Source: Methylobacterium sp. (GTDB taxonomy: Bacteria; Pseudomonadota; Alphaproteobacteria; Rhizobiales; Beijerinckiaceae). Taken from it: a stretch of 64,000 nucleotides of DNA. Both the position numbers and the translations under genes were made by a program. Location of the stretch: contig PERO01000020.1 in NCBI GenBank assembly GCA_002928875.1, positions 372,001 through 436,000 of the forward strand, in the 5' to 3' direction. The notes below the pieces were generated by a model that saw nothing but the letters and a program-made list of their open reading frames with translations, was not told where the DNA came from and searched no databases. Of the stretch, positions 47,536 through 58,633 are shown one piece after another (the stretch's first letter is position 1; every line of letters starts with the position of its first letter).

Positions 47536-47618
47536 GTGGGATTCCCTAGGGTTGTTCCTTGCGCGACACGGTGAAATCCGCGAGAACCAATGACTTCCCG
47601 CCCCCTGCCCGAAAAACC

Positions 47619-48212
47619 ATGTCGAAGCCCGAGCCTGTTGCGGATAGCGCCAGAAAACGCCAATCGTCAATTGCCGGGCCCCTGCCGCCCGAAAGCGATT
47701 TCTGGGTTTTCGGCTATGCCTCGCTGATGTGGAAGCCCGGATTCGAATTCGTCGAGCAGCAACGCGGCATCCTGCGCGGATTTCATCGCGCGCTTTGCGT
47801 CTATTCCCATCGCCATCGCGGCACGCTGGAACGGCCGGGCCTCGTGATGGGGCTCGATCGCGGTGGCTCGTGCCGCGGCATGGCCTTTCGCGTGGCACCG
47901 GAGAAGGTCGCCGAGACGCATGCCTACCTCACGGAACGCGAGCAGATCAACCGCGTCTATTTCGAGGTCTACCCGAATATCCGGCTCGAGGACGGCCGCG
48001 CGATCCGGGCGCTGGCCTATGTGGTGGACCGCAGCCACAGGCAATATGCCGGGCGGCTCAGCCATGCCGAGATCATCCGTCTGATCGAGCAGGGCGAGGG
48101 CCAGTCAGGTGCCTGCCGGGAATACGTGCTCAACACGCTCCATTGCATCGCCGCCATGGGCATGACCGATCATGCGCTCGACTGGCTCGAAAGGGCGCTG
48201 TCGGCGCGGTAG
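47619..48212 (+). CDS. chaC: Glutathione-specific gamma-glutamylcyclotransferase (ChaC)
   Basis: The 197-residue product has FWVFGYASLMWKPGF (the substrate loop of gamma-glutamylcyclotransferases), the conserved HRHRGTLERPGLVMGLD block, and the catalytic glutamate in YLTEREQINRVYFE. It would split glutathione into 5-oxoproline and Cys-Gly in the cytoplasm. The first 20 residues of the ORF-track entry are dropped in favour of ATG 47619. The 3' end overlaps the convergent acyltransferase gene by 43 bases. Confidence 0.93.
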   Translation: MSKPEPVADSARKRQSSIAGPLPPESDFWVFGYASLMWKPGFEFVEQQRGILRGFHRALCVYSHRHRGTLERPGLVMGLDRGGSCRGMAFRVAPEKVAETHAYLTEREQINRVYFEVYPNIRLEDGRAIRALAYVVDRSHRQYAGRLSHAEIIRLIEQGEGQSGACREYVLNTLHCIAAMGMTDHALDWLERALSAR

Positions 48213-48931
48213 CCGGCTTCCGCCGCAAGGCGGGCGGACGTGCCTTCGATGGCGCTCTCCATCTGCTCGAAAAACGCCTCGCCGGGCAATCCGGGCGGAA
48301 TCGCGGGCAGGATTTCCAGGATGATGCGGCGCGGATAATGCAGCAGCGTGTTGCGTGGCCAGGCGAGGCCCGACACGAGTGCCACAGGCTGGCAGGCGAC
48401 ATCGCCAAGGGATTCGTAGATCCGCGCCACGCCATAGCGATAGGCCGGCGGCGCGCCGACCTTCCGCCGCGTGCCTTCCGGGAAGATGAGGATATGCCGG
48501 CCCTGCCGCGTGGCGCGTCGCACGCCCTCGGCCATCGCGACAAGCGCCTTCTGCCGGTCCCCCCGGTTGATCGGCACCTGTCCGGCCTTGAGCAGGTGCC
48601 AGCCGAAGAGCGGCAGCCAGATCAGCTCGCGCTTCAGGATGTAGGTCGGCTTGGGGAAGAACAGCACGATCGCCATGGTTTCCCAGGCGCTCTGATGCTT
48701 CGCCGCCACCAGCACCGGGCCGCGGACGACGTTCTCCTCGCCGCGGATCTCGACGCGCGAGCCGACGATCATCTCGTGCAGGAACAATCCTCCCGCCGCC
48801 CACCAGCGCGCGAAGGTCAGCATGACCGATCCGGGCAGCACCCACCCCACGACCGCCATCAGGAACCACAGGGTGCAATGGCTGTAATAGGCGGCCTGAA
48901 ACAGCGCGGATCGGAGAATGATGAGGGGCAT
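48170..48931 (-). CDS. Lysophospholipid (1-acyl-glycerol-3-phosphate) acyltransferase family protein
   Basis: The 253-residue membrane-associated protein has an N-terminal hydrophobic helix pair and the PlsC motifs: KHQSAWET in place of HX4D (Glu instead of Asp), PINRGDRQKAL, and FPEGTRRK (block III). It adds an acyl chain to lysophosphatidate in phospholipid synthesis; the HX4E form may slightly alter specificity. The start at 48931 is chosen before the hydrophobic segment. It follows the YdcF-like gene after 72 bases on the same strand. Confidence 0.88.
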   Translation of the reverse strand: MPLIILRSALFQAAYYSHCTLWFLMAVVGWVLPGSVMLTFARWWAAGGLFLHEMIVGSRVEIRGEENVVRGPVLVAAKHQSAWETMAIVLFFPKPTYILKRELIWLPLFGWHLLKAGQVPINRGDRQKALVAMAEGVRRATRQGRHILIFPEGTRRKVGAPPAYRYGVARIYESLGDVACQPVALVSGLAWPRNTLLHYPRRIILEILPAIPPGLPGEAFFEQMESAIEGTSARLAAEAGYRADSALSSQSSA

Positions 48932-49003
48932 GCGCGGAGGCTGTTCCTTGTGCTCCCCCCTCTTGCCAAAGGGCGGGCGGGCAAACAAGCCCTGTTGCAG
49001 GGG

Positions 49004-49600
49004 CTAGGGGTCCGCGAGAGCGGCGCGCAGCCATGCGGCCAGATATTTCGTGTATTCGGCCACGAGCAAACGCAACAGAACCGGTTCCTTCCACCAGTCC
49101 TGGAGGCGCGAACGATCCGGAATCACCGGGTAAAGCTCGATCGTGACCTCGGGCAAGGCCTCGGCGAATTCGAGCCGTGCGCGGGGCATATGGTAACTCG
49201 CGGTGACGAGCAGCACGCGGGAAAACCCGTTGCGGCGCACCCATTGGGCGCTTTCCTGCGCATTCTCGATGGTGTTCCGGGCCCGGAAGTCCAGATCGAT
49301 GCAGCAATCGAATGCCGCCTCGTGGCCGGGCCAAGTGCGGCGCAGTTGCTCCGCCGTGACCTGCACGTTCACGCCCGAGATCAGCAGGCGGCGGCCATAA
49401 CCGCTCTCGAGCAGGCGAATCGCATCCTCGATGCGATCGGCTCCGCCGGTAAGCACGATGATGCCGTCGGCGCGCGGCGCGGGCGCCGGCCGGTTGGCCT
49501 CGAGCGTCGCCACGAACCAGAGAAATCCGGCGCTCCAGCCCAGCGCCATCAGCACGGCCAGGAAAACCATCACGCGCAAGGCCCGGGCGGTCCGGATCAT
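49004..49600 (-). CDS. YdcF/DUF218 family protein
   Basis: The 198-residue product has one N-terminal membrane helix and a DUF218 domain: DGIIVLTGGADRIEDAIRLLESG, RRLLISGV, ARNTIENAQESAQWVRRNG and VLLVTASYHMPRARLEF. Family members (SanA, YdcF, ElyC) affect envelope integrity and peptidoglycan precursor lipid handling. It lies 13 bases after ftsX and before an acyltransferase on the same strand, an arrangement common in Rhizobiales and consistent with an envelope role. Confidence 0.88.
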   Translation of the reverse strand: MIRTARALRVMVFLAVLMALGWSAGFLWFVATLEANRPAPAPRADGIIVLTGGADRIEDAIRLLESGYGRRLLISGVNVQVTAEQLRRTWPGHEAAFDCCIDLDFRARNTIENAQESAQWVRRNGFSRVLLVTASYHMPRARLEFAEALPEVTIELYPVIPDRSRLQDWWKEPVLLRLLVAEYTKYLAAWLRAALADP

Positions 49601-49613
49601 GGCGGTGGCCCGC

Positions 49614-50615
49614 TCACTGGGCCTGCTCCATGCCGCGCAAGGTCCGGTAAACGGTCACGCGTGAGACGACGCCCGTGACCACCGCCACGAGCACGCCGAT
49701 GACCAGCACCGACAGGTAACCCCAGAGCGGCAGGCTGAAACGGCCGAACAGCGCCTCCACCTGTTCCAGCGCGGAACCCTGCGCGCCGCGCCCGAACACC
49801 AAACCGGCCACGATGAAGAACCCCGAGGCCGCCAGCGCGCCGGCGGCCCCGCCCCGCAGGCCCAGCCGCAGGAAATGCCCCTGGAACTGCCGGGCGATGT
49901 AGGAATCCTCCGCGCCCACAAGATGCAGCACATCGATGATCTGCGCCGTGCCCGCCATCGCACCACGCGTGGCGAAGGCGACGGCCAGCGCCGTGGCGAC
50001 CAGCACCAGCGTGAGGATCATCAGGCCGATCCCGACCAGCGTGTCGGCCATCGCCTTCAGGCGGCTGAGCCAGAGCTTGTGATCATCGAGCAGCGCGTTG
50101 GGAACCCGTTCGGCCAGGGCGGCGCGCAAGCCGGACAGATCGGGCGCGAGGCCGGCGGCCAGCCGCAGCACCACGAGACGCGGCACGGGCAGATCGCCGA
50201 GGTCGAGCCCGGTGCCGAGCCAGGGCTCCAGCAGCTTCTCGCCCTCGCGGCGATCCATCACGCGGACCTCCTCGATCACCCGCTGGCGCCGCGCGAGGTC
50301 GGCTGCGGCGGCCACATCGGCATCGAGATTGCGGCCCGGCGCCGGGCGGATCTGGATGGTCATCTCGCGGGCGATGGTGCGCGACCAGTCGCGCGAGGCA
50401 TCCGCGACGAGATGCACCGCGCCGGCCGTGAGGCTCGCCAGAAACGTCATGATGGCGATGACGAGCATCAGCGCCGCCCCGGAGCGGGATTTCGCCGGGA
50501 GAACCGGCGCCAGCACCCGGTCGCGCGGCACGAGCAGCGGCTTGAGCAGCACGCCGCCGAGGCCCGTCATCAGCCTGGCCCGCAGGCCGGAGGCGGGCGG
50601 TTCACTCATAGACAT
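49614..50615 (-). CDS. ftsX: Cell division protein FtsX
   Basis: The 333-residue membrane protein has a cytoplasmic N-terminus (about 1-45), one helix (ALMLVIAIMTFLASLTAGAV), a periplasmic loop of about 120 residues and three C-terminal helices, the FtsX layout. With FtsE it forms an ABC-like complex that activates peptidoglycan amidases at the septum; here the family is rather divergent, as usual for alphaproteobacteria. The start at 50615 lies 14 bases inside the end of ftsE, with GAGGG upstream; a second ATG at 50609 is possible. Confidence 0.88.
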   Translation of the reverse strand: MSMSEPPASGLRARLMTGLGGVLLKPLLVPRDRVLAPVLPAKSRSGAALMLVIAIMTFLASLTAGAVHLVADASRDWSRTIAREMTIQIRPAPGRNLDADVAAAADLARRQRVIEEVRVMDRREGEKLLEPWLGTGLDLGDLPVPRLVVLRLAAGLAPDLSGLRAALAERVPNALLDDHKLWLSRLKAMADTLVGIGLMILTLVLVATALAVAFATRGAMAGTAQIIDVLHLVGAEDSYIARQFQGHFLRLGLRGGAAGALAASGFFIVAGLVFGRGAQGSALEQVEALFGRFSLPLWGYLSVLVIGVLVAVVTGVVSRVTVYRTLRGMEQAQ

Positions 50616-51327
50616 GGAGCTGACCCTCGGCGAGCACCAGCCGGCGCGCGTCGATCATGTCCATCAGCGCGAGATCGTGGGTGGCGATCACCACGGCCGT
50701 GCCGGACTTGTTGAGCTCGATGAACAGGCGCAGCAGGCGCCGGGCAAGGCCGGGATCGACGTTGCCGGTCGGCTCGTCCGCGAGCAGCAGGGCCGGCTGG
50801 CCGATCAGCGCCCGCGCGATCGCCGCCCGCTGTTTCTCGCCGCCCGAGAGAATGACCGGCGGCACATGCATGCGATCGCCGAGGCCCACCCAGCGCAGGA
50901 GTTCGATCACCTCGCCGCGGTAGCTCGCCTCCTCGCGCCCCTGCACGAGCAGCGGCAGGGCGACGTTCTCGTAGGTCGTGAGGTGATCGAGCAGGCGGAA
51001 ATCCTGGAAGACGATGCCGATGCGGCGGCGCAGGCGCGCGAGTTCCGCCTGGCTGTGCTGGCTCACATTCTCGCCGAACAGCGTCACGCGGCCGCGTGTG
51101 GGCTTCAAAGTCTGCATCACAAGTTTCAGGAGCGTGGTTTTCCCCGCCCCCGATGGACCGGTGAGGAACTGGAAACTCTGCGGCGGGATGGTGAAATCGA
51201 TGTCGCGGAGGATTTCCGGGCCGATGCCGTAGCGCAAGCCGACATTCTCGAAGCGCACGAGGTCAGGCTCGGCCAGTTCCGGCCAGAGCGGAAGGGTGCC
51301 CTCGTCTCTTTCCGTGAAATCCACCAC
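50602..51327 (-). CDS. ftsE: Cell division ATP-binding protein FtsE
   Basis: The 241-residue ABC ATPase has Walker A GPSGAGKTTLLK, signature LSGGEKQRAAIARAL, Walker B/D-loop [14 protein letters not shown] and H-loop ATHDLALMD, with the FtsE-type RLRRRIGIVFQDFRLL Q-loop. It drives FtsX during division. The listed GTG at 51327 gives a 24-residue extension ahead of the usual RFENVGLRYG start; a GTG right before RFENV would give the canonical length. It overlaps ftsX by 14 bases. Confidence 0.93.
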   Translation of the reverse strand: MVDFTERDEGTLPLWPELAEPDLVRFENVGLRYGIGPEILRDIDFTIPPQSFQFLTGPSGAGKTTLLKLVMQTLKPTRGRVTLFGENVSQHSQAELARLRRRIGIVFQDFRLLDHLTTYENVALPLLVQGREEASYRGEVIELLRWVGLGDRMHVPPVILSGGEKQRAAIARALIGQPALLLADEPTGNVDPGLARRLLRLFIELNKSGTAVVIATHDLALMDMIDARRLVLAEGQLHVYE

Positions 51328-51426
51328 AGGTTTTACCGGCCCTTAACTGTCCATCGTCAGAGATAGCAGCGTGGCACGCCAGTCGTGAACCCCTTTGGAA
51401 CGGGCCTGAGCGGAAGAACCCATGCG

Positions 51427-52422
51427 ATGATGCGCATTCGCTGCCCGAACTGCGAGACACGCCACGAAGTTCCCGATTCCGTTCTGGCCGGGAAGCCGCG
51501 CAAGGTGCGCTGCGCCTCCTGCCGCACCGTGTTCGAAGCCGTCGCGGAAAGTGATTCGCCCGCCGGAAGCGCTGCCACCGCTACCGCTGCGGCTGCAACC
51601 GCTGCGGCCGCGATGGATTGGTCCGGCACCGACGACGCGCTGATCGGCGACACGATGGTCACGCCGATTGTTGCGAATGAGGACCCGCCCGAGCCCGAAG
51701 CCGACATGAACGCGGCGATGGGCCAGGATGATCTCGACGCGCTGTTCGCCGACGCGCCGCCCGAGATGCCGCCCGACAACCCCGTCGATCTCGCGCCCGA
51801 ACCGTCTCCGGCCGAAAATCCGGTCGCGTCGGTGCCGGAGGGACAGGAAGCGGCCATGCTGGCGGCGACGGCCTCTGCTGCCGCTGCGGGTGCTGCCGCG
51901 ACAGCCTCGGCAAGGGCCGGCGCCAAGCCGCGCAAGCGCAATCCCCATTCGAAACCGTCGCGCCATTCCGGCTTCCGGCTGAAGCCGGCGCTGGGCATGG
52001 TCGCCGCCACCGGAATCGGCACGCTGATGGCGCTGACAATCTTCCGCCACGAAACGGTGCGCATCGCGCCGAGCCTCGCTCCCTATTTCGAGATGATGGG
52101 GCTCGAGGTGAATTCCACCGGCCTCGAGATCCGCAACGTACGCAGCCATATCGTCATCGAGGACCATCGCGAGACGCTGGAGATCACCGGGCAGGTCTTC
52201 AACATCACGCGGGCCCGGCAGACGGTTCCGGTCATCCGGCTGTCGCTGCACAATGCGGAGGGCCAGCAGCTCTATGTCTGGACCGGCACGGCGGATGCCA
52301 CCGAACTGGCCGCCGGCGAAAAGACGCAATTCCGCCGGAAGCTCGCGAGCCCGCCTAAAGATGCCACGCAAGTGATGGTGCGCTTCGTCGCAAGAGACGA
52401 TATCGTCGCCAGCATTCGCTGA
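51427..52422 (+). CDS. MJ0042-type zinc-ribbon membrane protein
   Basis: The 331-residue product begins with a CxxC...CxxC zinc ribbon (IRCPNCETRHEVPDSVLAGK then RCASC). A long acidic/Ala/Pro-rich linker follows, then a single helix (ALGMVAATGIGTLMALTIF, about 200-220) and a C-terminal beta-rich DUF3426-like domain (LEITGQVFNITRARQTVP). It would sit in the inner membrane with the zinc ribbon in the cytoplasm. It is often next to ftsE in alphaproteobacteria, suggesting a division or envelope link; the function is unknown. The start is ATG 51427 (or 51430). Confidence 0.82.
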   Translation: MMRIRCPNCETRHEVPDSVLAGKPRKVRCASCRTVFEAVAESDSPAGSAATATAAAATAAAAMDWSGTDDALIGDTMVTPIVANEDPPEPEADMNAAMGQDDLDALFADAPPEMPPDNPVDLAPEPSPAENPVASVPEGQEAAMLAATASAAAAGAAATASARAGAKPRKRNPHSKPSRHSGFRLKPALGMVAATGIGTLMALTIFRHETVRIAPSLAPYFEMMGLEVNSTGLEIRNVRSHIVIEDHRETLEITGQVFNITRARQTVPVIRLSLHNAEGQQLYVWTGTADATELAAGEKTQFRRKLASPPKDATQVMVRFVARDDIVASIR

Positions 52423-52476
52423 TCCCTTCATGCACCCGAACGGCTCTCCCGCCTTCGGCAAAGGCAGGACCCCGCC

Positions 52477-53061
52477 TTGACCGACCCCGCCAAGCCCAAT
52501 TCTTCCGCATCCGAGCACGTCACCATCGATGCCTATCGCATCCGCGTCCTGTTTTCCGAGGACGCGATCGCCCGCCGCAACCGCGAACTCGCCGCCGACA
52601 TCGTCCGAGCCGCGCCGCAGAACCTGCTGGTCATCGCGATCCTGCGCGGCAGCTTCATCTTCGCGGCGGATCTCGTGCGGCAGCTGCATCGGGCGGGGCT
52701 CGCGCCGTCGATCGAATTCATGCAGCTCGCGAGCTACCATTCCGGCACGGTGTCCTCCGGGCAGGTGACCGTGCTGAAGGACATCGACAACCAGGTCGAT
52801 GATCGCGACGTGCTGCTGATCGACGACATTCTCGAATCGGGCCGCACGCTGGCCTTCGCGAAGGATCTGCTCGTGGCGCGCGGCGCCCGGCGCGTGCTCA
52901 CGGCGGTGCTTGTGGAAAAACCCATGAAACGCGCTGTGCAATTCGAGGCCGATTTCGTGGGATTTGCCGCGCCCGATCATTTTCTGGTCGGCTACGGGAT
53001 GGACGTGGCGCATCAGTTGCGGCAATTGCCCTTCATCGGCGTTGTGGAAGGCGAAGCCTGA
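52477..53061 (+). CDS. hpt: Hypoxanthine phosphoribosyltransferase
   Basis: The 194-residue purine salvage enzyme has VLLIDDILESGRTLAFAKDLL (PRPP-binding loop), VIAILRGSFIFAADLVRQL, EFMQLASYHSGT, and the base-binding end DFVGFAAPDHFLVGYGMD. It makes IMP (and probably GMP) from hypoxanthine/guanine and PRPP. The start is TTG 52477, supported by AAGGCAGGA about 8 bases upstream and the absence of any other start before the fold. The response-regulator gene begins 12 bases after the stop, so the two are probably co-transcribed. Confidence 0.94.
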   Translation: MTDPAKPNSSASEHVTIDAYRIRVLFSEDAIARRNRELAADIVRAAPQNLLVIAILRGSFIFAADLVRQLHRAGLAPSIEFMQLASYHSGTVSSGQVTVLKDIDNQVDDRDVLLIDDILESGRTLAFAKDLLVARGARRVLTAVLVEKPMKRAVQFEADFVGFAAPDHFLVGYGMDVAHQLRQLPFIGVVEGEA

Positions 53062-53073
53062 AGGTTCGGCAGC

Positions 53074-53451
53074 ATGGTGCGCATTCTCCTGGTGGATGAC
53101 GATGAGGCGGTGCGTGCGCCGCTGGCCCGGGCGCTCGTGCTCGATGGCCATGCCGTGACCGAGGCGAGCGACGGCGCGCACGCGCTCGAAACCTTCACCG
53201 AGGACGAGGCTGGCTTCGACCTGCTGGTGAGCGATATCCGCATGCCGGTGATGGATGGCATCCAGCTTGCCCTGGCCGTGGCGGCGAAACGCCCCGGCTT
53301 CCCCATCATCCTGATGACGGGCTATGCCGAGCAGCGCGAGCGCGCCAAGGAACTCGAAGGGCTCGTCGACGACGTGCTGATCAAGCCCTTCCCGCTCGGC
53401 GATTTCCGCCGGGTCGTGCGCGAGGTCATCGCCCACCGCCTTCCCGGCTGA
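53074..53451 (+). CDS. Single-domain response regulator (CpdR-like)
   Basis: The 125-residue receiver domain has no output domain. The acidic pocket is DDD at 8-10, the phospho-acceptor D54 in LLVSDIRMPVMDG, T82 in LMTGYAEQ and K104 in LIKPF, so the switch should be functional. CpdR-type single receivers in alphaproteobacteria control ClpXP delivery of cell-cycle proteins; the identity with CpdR is a suggestion from length and context, not certain. It lies 12 bases after hpt. Confidence 0.82.
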   Translation: MVRILLVDDDEAVRAPLARALVLDGHAVTEASDGAHALETFTEDEAGFDLLVSDIRMPVMDGIQLALAVAAKRPGFPIILMTGYAEQRERAKELEGLVDDVLIKPFPLGDFRRVVREVIAHRLPG

Positions 53452-53454
53452 TCG

Positions 53455-53994
53455 TCACGCTCCGGGGTTGAGCCAGACGATCGCCGCGTTGAGCACGGTC
53501 GCGAAGGCCACCCAGCCGAAATAGGGGTAAAGCGCGAGGCCGGATGCACGATCGAGGCGCTGGAACAGGCGGATCGTCAGGCCGATGGCGATCAGCATCG
53601 CGCTCGTGACCACCAGCCCGCCGATCGGCGAGCGCAGGCCGAAGAACACGTAGGACCACGCAAGATTGAGCACCATCTGGCCGAGATAGGCGAGGATGGC
53701 CGCACCTTTCGGCCCGGCCTCTGGCTTCAGCCGCAGGATGCGCCAGAAGGCCACCGCCATCAGCGCGTAGAGAAACGTCCAGGCAATCGGAAAGGCAAGG
53801 TCGGGCGGGTTGAAGAACGGCTTTTGCAGCGTGCGGTACCAGCTCACCATGCCCACGGCCGTGAACAACTGCCCGAGCACGCTGGCGACGAACGAAGGCA
53901 GAACCGCCACCGGCAGCAGGATGAGCCCGCGCCAAGACAAGCCGGGATGCATCGGCGGCGCGTGCGGATTGGTCTCGGTGATGGGCCTTGTCAT
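53455..53994 (-). CDS. TspO/MBR family protein
   Basis: The 179-residue membrane protein has five predicted helices and the TspO signature: WYRTLQKPFFNPPDLAFPIAWTFLYALMAVAFWRI and LNLAWSYVFFGLRSP. TspO binds porphyrins and is linked to oxygen/light or stress responses. The start at 53994 has AAGGA upstream. It is convergent with the response regulator (three bases apart) and lies 48 bases after the EamA gene on the same strand. Confidence 0.94.
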   Translation of the reverse strand: MTRPITETNPHAPPMHPGLSWRGLILLPVAVLPSFVASVLGQLFTAVGMVSWYRTLQKPFFNPPDLAFPIAWTFLYALMAVAFWRILRLKPEAGPKGAAILAYLGQMVLNLAWSYVFFGLRSPIGGLVVTSAMLIAIGLTIRLFQRLDRASGLALYPYFGWVAFATVLNAAIVWLNPGA

Positions 53995-54042
53995 GTCAGG
54001 GTCCTTGCCATCCTCGGGATGCGCGCCGTGGGAACGCTTTTC

Positions 54043-54939
54043 TCATGATGTCGCGGCCGATGCAGGCCGGGCTGACCGCGTGGCGAGATAGACGCCAACG
54101 GCCGTCAGCATCATGAAGGCGATCTGCAGGGGCGTGAGTGTTTCGCCGAACATCAGATAGGCCTCGATCGCCGCAGTCGGAGGAATGAGGTAGATCAGCG
54201 CCGCGACCTTCGACACCGCCCCGCGCCGGATCATCATCAGCATCAGGCCGATCGCGCCCAGCGACAGGGGAATGACAGACCAGGCCATGGCTACCCAGGT
54301 TTCCCAACGGTTCTCGAAGCGCAACGGTTCCAGCGCCAGCGAGAACGGCAGCAGCGCGAGGAAAGCGCCGGCATATTGCAGGGTCGAGATCGCCTTGAGA
54401 TCGCCGCTGGCGATGTAGCGCTTCTGGTAGAGCGTGCCGAAGGTGACGGCCAGCATCGCGAGCACGTTGACGGTGACCGGCAGCGCGAGATTGCCGAGCC
54501 CGCCGGCCGAAAGCCCCGCAAGCTTCGGCGCGATGACACCCATGACTCCAAGGAACCCGATGGCGATGCCCGAGACCTGCAGAGCGCCGAGCCTCTCGCC
54601 GCCGAGCCGGGCCAGACCGGTCGTCATCAGCGGCTGCAGCGCAGCGATGAGCGCCGACACACCCGCCGGCACGCCCTGCGCCACCGCCCACCACACGCCG
54701 CCGAGATAGATCGAATGCAGCAGCACGCCCGTCATCAAGGCATGGCCATAGGCCGCACGCGTCTTCGGCCATTCGGCGCGAAACGCCAGCGCGATCAGCC
54801 CCGTCAGCACGAAGGCGCAGGCGAAGCGGATGACGAGAAAGAACAGGGGATCGGCGAAGGGCGCCGCGTATTTCGCGACGATCCAGCCGGTGGACCAGAT
54901 GAGAACGAAGAGCGCCGGCGCGACCGTGACAAGCGACAT
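54043..54939 (-). CDS. EamA/DMT family transporter
   Basis: The 298-residue protein has ten predicted helices in two EamA repeats (SLVTVAPALFVLIWSTGWIVAKY at the start, IYLIPPTAAIEAYLMFGETLTPLQIAF near the end). The substrate is unknown. The start at 54939 is used because GGGGGG precedes it and the helix pattern begins there; the ORF track's 70 extra residues run through the palindromic gap. It is upstream of tspO on the same strand. Confidence 0.87.
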   Translation of the reverse strand: MSLVTVAPALFVLIWSTGWIVAKYAAPFADPLFFLVIRFACAFVLTGLIALAFRAEWPKTRAAYGHALMTGVLLHSIYLGGVWWAVAQGVPAGVSALIAALQPLMTTGLARLGGERLGALQVSGIAIGFLGVMGVIAPKLAGLSAGGLGNLALPVTVNVLAMLAVTFGTLYQKRYIASGDLKAISTLQYAGAFLALLPFSLALEPLRFENRWETWVAMAWSVIPLSLGAIGLMLMMIRRGAVSKVAALIYLIPPTAAIEAYLMFGETLTPLQIAFMMLTAVGVYLATRSARPASAATS

Positions 54940-55036
54940 GGCCCCCCGTGTAGAGGAAGCCCGACGGCAAGGGAATGCCCGCGATGCGTCATCCCGGATC
55001 GGGTCCGGCCATTTGCGGGGGATGCGATGGTGAAGC

Positions 55037-55067
55037 CGGCATGCCCGGCCTCGATCCGGGCATGCCG
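55037..55067. repeat. Perfect palindrome downstream of clpB
   Basis: CGGCATGCCCGG, a 7-base loop and CCGGGCATGCCG form a perfect 12-base stem. It lies 12 bases past the clpB stop and lacks a T-run, so it may be an intergenic palindromic repeat that also protects or ends the clpB mRNA. Confidence 0.8.
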
Positions 55068-55078
55068 ATGGTCTGTTC

Positions 55079-57700
<2,622 letters not shown>

Positions 57701-57807
57701 GCGCTTCCCTCATTCGGCGAAGTGGCGGCCGCCCCGGACATGGCAGCGGCTGTTCCCTCGCAATGTAGGTGTGGCTAATCCGCAACAAAAGGGGCAGGGT
57801 CAAAGGA

Positions 57808-58584
57808 ATGTCGGAAATTGAAGCAGCGCGTCTCGCCGCGCTCTATCGCTACCCCGTGAAGGGCCTCTCGCCGGAAGAGATTTCCGAAGCGCATCTCGTG
57901 GAGGGCGCGCATTTTCCCGGCGACCGCCTGATGGCGATCGAAAACGGCCCCTCGGGCTTCGATCCGGCCGCGCCCGAGCATCTGCCGAAGCAGAAATTCC
58001 TGATGCTGATGCGCAACGAGAAGCTCGCGCGGCTCCGCTCGGAATTCGACGACGCCACACGGCGCCTCACGATCCGGCAGGGTGGGCATGTGGTAGCCAG
58101 CGGCATCGTGGATGACGAGGCGGGCCGCGCGGCCATCGAACGCTTGCTCGAAAGCTACATGGGCGAGGAGATGCGTGGCACCGCGCGCCTGCTGGTGGCG
58201 CCGGCGAGCTACCGATTCATGGATTCGCGCATCGGGTTCCTGTCGATCATCAACCGCGCGAGCGTGGACGCGATCGCCAAACTCGCGAACCGCGCGAACC
58301 TCGATCCCCTGCGCTTCAGGGGCAACCTTCTGGTGGACGGGCTTGCGCCCTGGGCCGAATTCGATCTCGTCGGCCAGCGCCTGCGGATCGGCCAGGCCGA
58401 ACTGGAAGTGACCAAGCGCATCGAACGCTGTGCGGCGACGGATGTTGACCCGACCGCCGGCCTCCGCGACCTGCGGATGGTTCCGTTGCTCGAACAGCAC
58501 CTCGCGCATCACGATTGCGGGATCTATGCGCGCGTCATCCGCGCCGGCACCATCCGGCCGGGCGACAGGCTTTCTGTCCTCTGA
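57808..58584 (+). CDS. MOSC domain protein
   Basis: The 258-residue product has an N-terminal beta-barrel MOSC_N part (AALYRYPVKGLSPEEI, LVEGAHFPGDRLMAI) and a C-terminal MOSC domain with RFRGNLLVDGLAPWAEFDLVG and the conserved Cys in KRIERCAATDVDP, a pattern of mARC/YcbX-type molybdenum-cofactor proteins. It likely binds Moco and reduces N-hydroxylated compounds; the redox partner domain (2Fe-2S) is not fused. The start at 57808 is preferred to the ORF-track start 13 codons earlier. A terminator of the opposite strand follows. Confidence 0.88.
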   Translation: MSEIEAARLAALYRYPVKGLSPEEISEAHLVEGAHFPGDRLMAIENGPSGFDPAAPEHLPKQKFLMLMRNEKLARLRSEFDDATRRLTIRQGGHVVASGIVDDEAGRAAIERLLESYMGEEMRGTARLLVAPASYRFMDSRIGFLSIINRASVDAIAKLANRANLDPLRFRGNLLVDGLAPWAEFDLVGQRLRIGQAELEVTKRIERCAATDVDPTAGLRDLRMVPLLEQHLAHHDCGIYARVIRAGTIRPGDRLSVL

Positions 58585-58588
58585 CATG

Positions 58589-58612
58589 AAAAAGGGCGGC
58601 CGAGGCCGCCCT
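58589..58612 (-). terminator. Terminator of the DUF4167 gene
   Basis: Read on minus: AGGGCGGC, loop CTCG, GCCGCCCT followed by TTTTT. It lies 22 bases past the DUF4167 stop and begins 5 bases after the MOSC stop. Confidence 0.9.
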
Positions 58613-58633
58613 GGATCTCCGTTGCGCGGCCGA

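Noticed and set aside
47729-49678. 649-residue plus-strand ORF across chaC, the acyltransferase and YdcF
   Set aside because: It is an out-of-frame/antisense shadow with Arg/Gln/His-rich composition.
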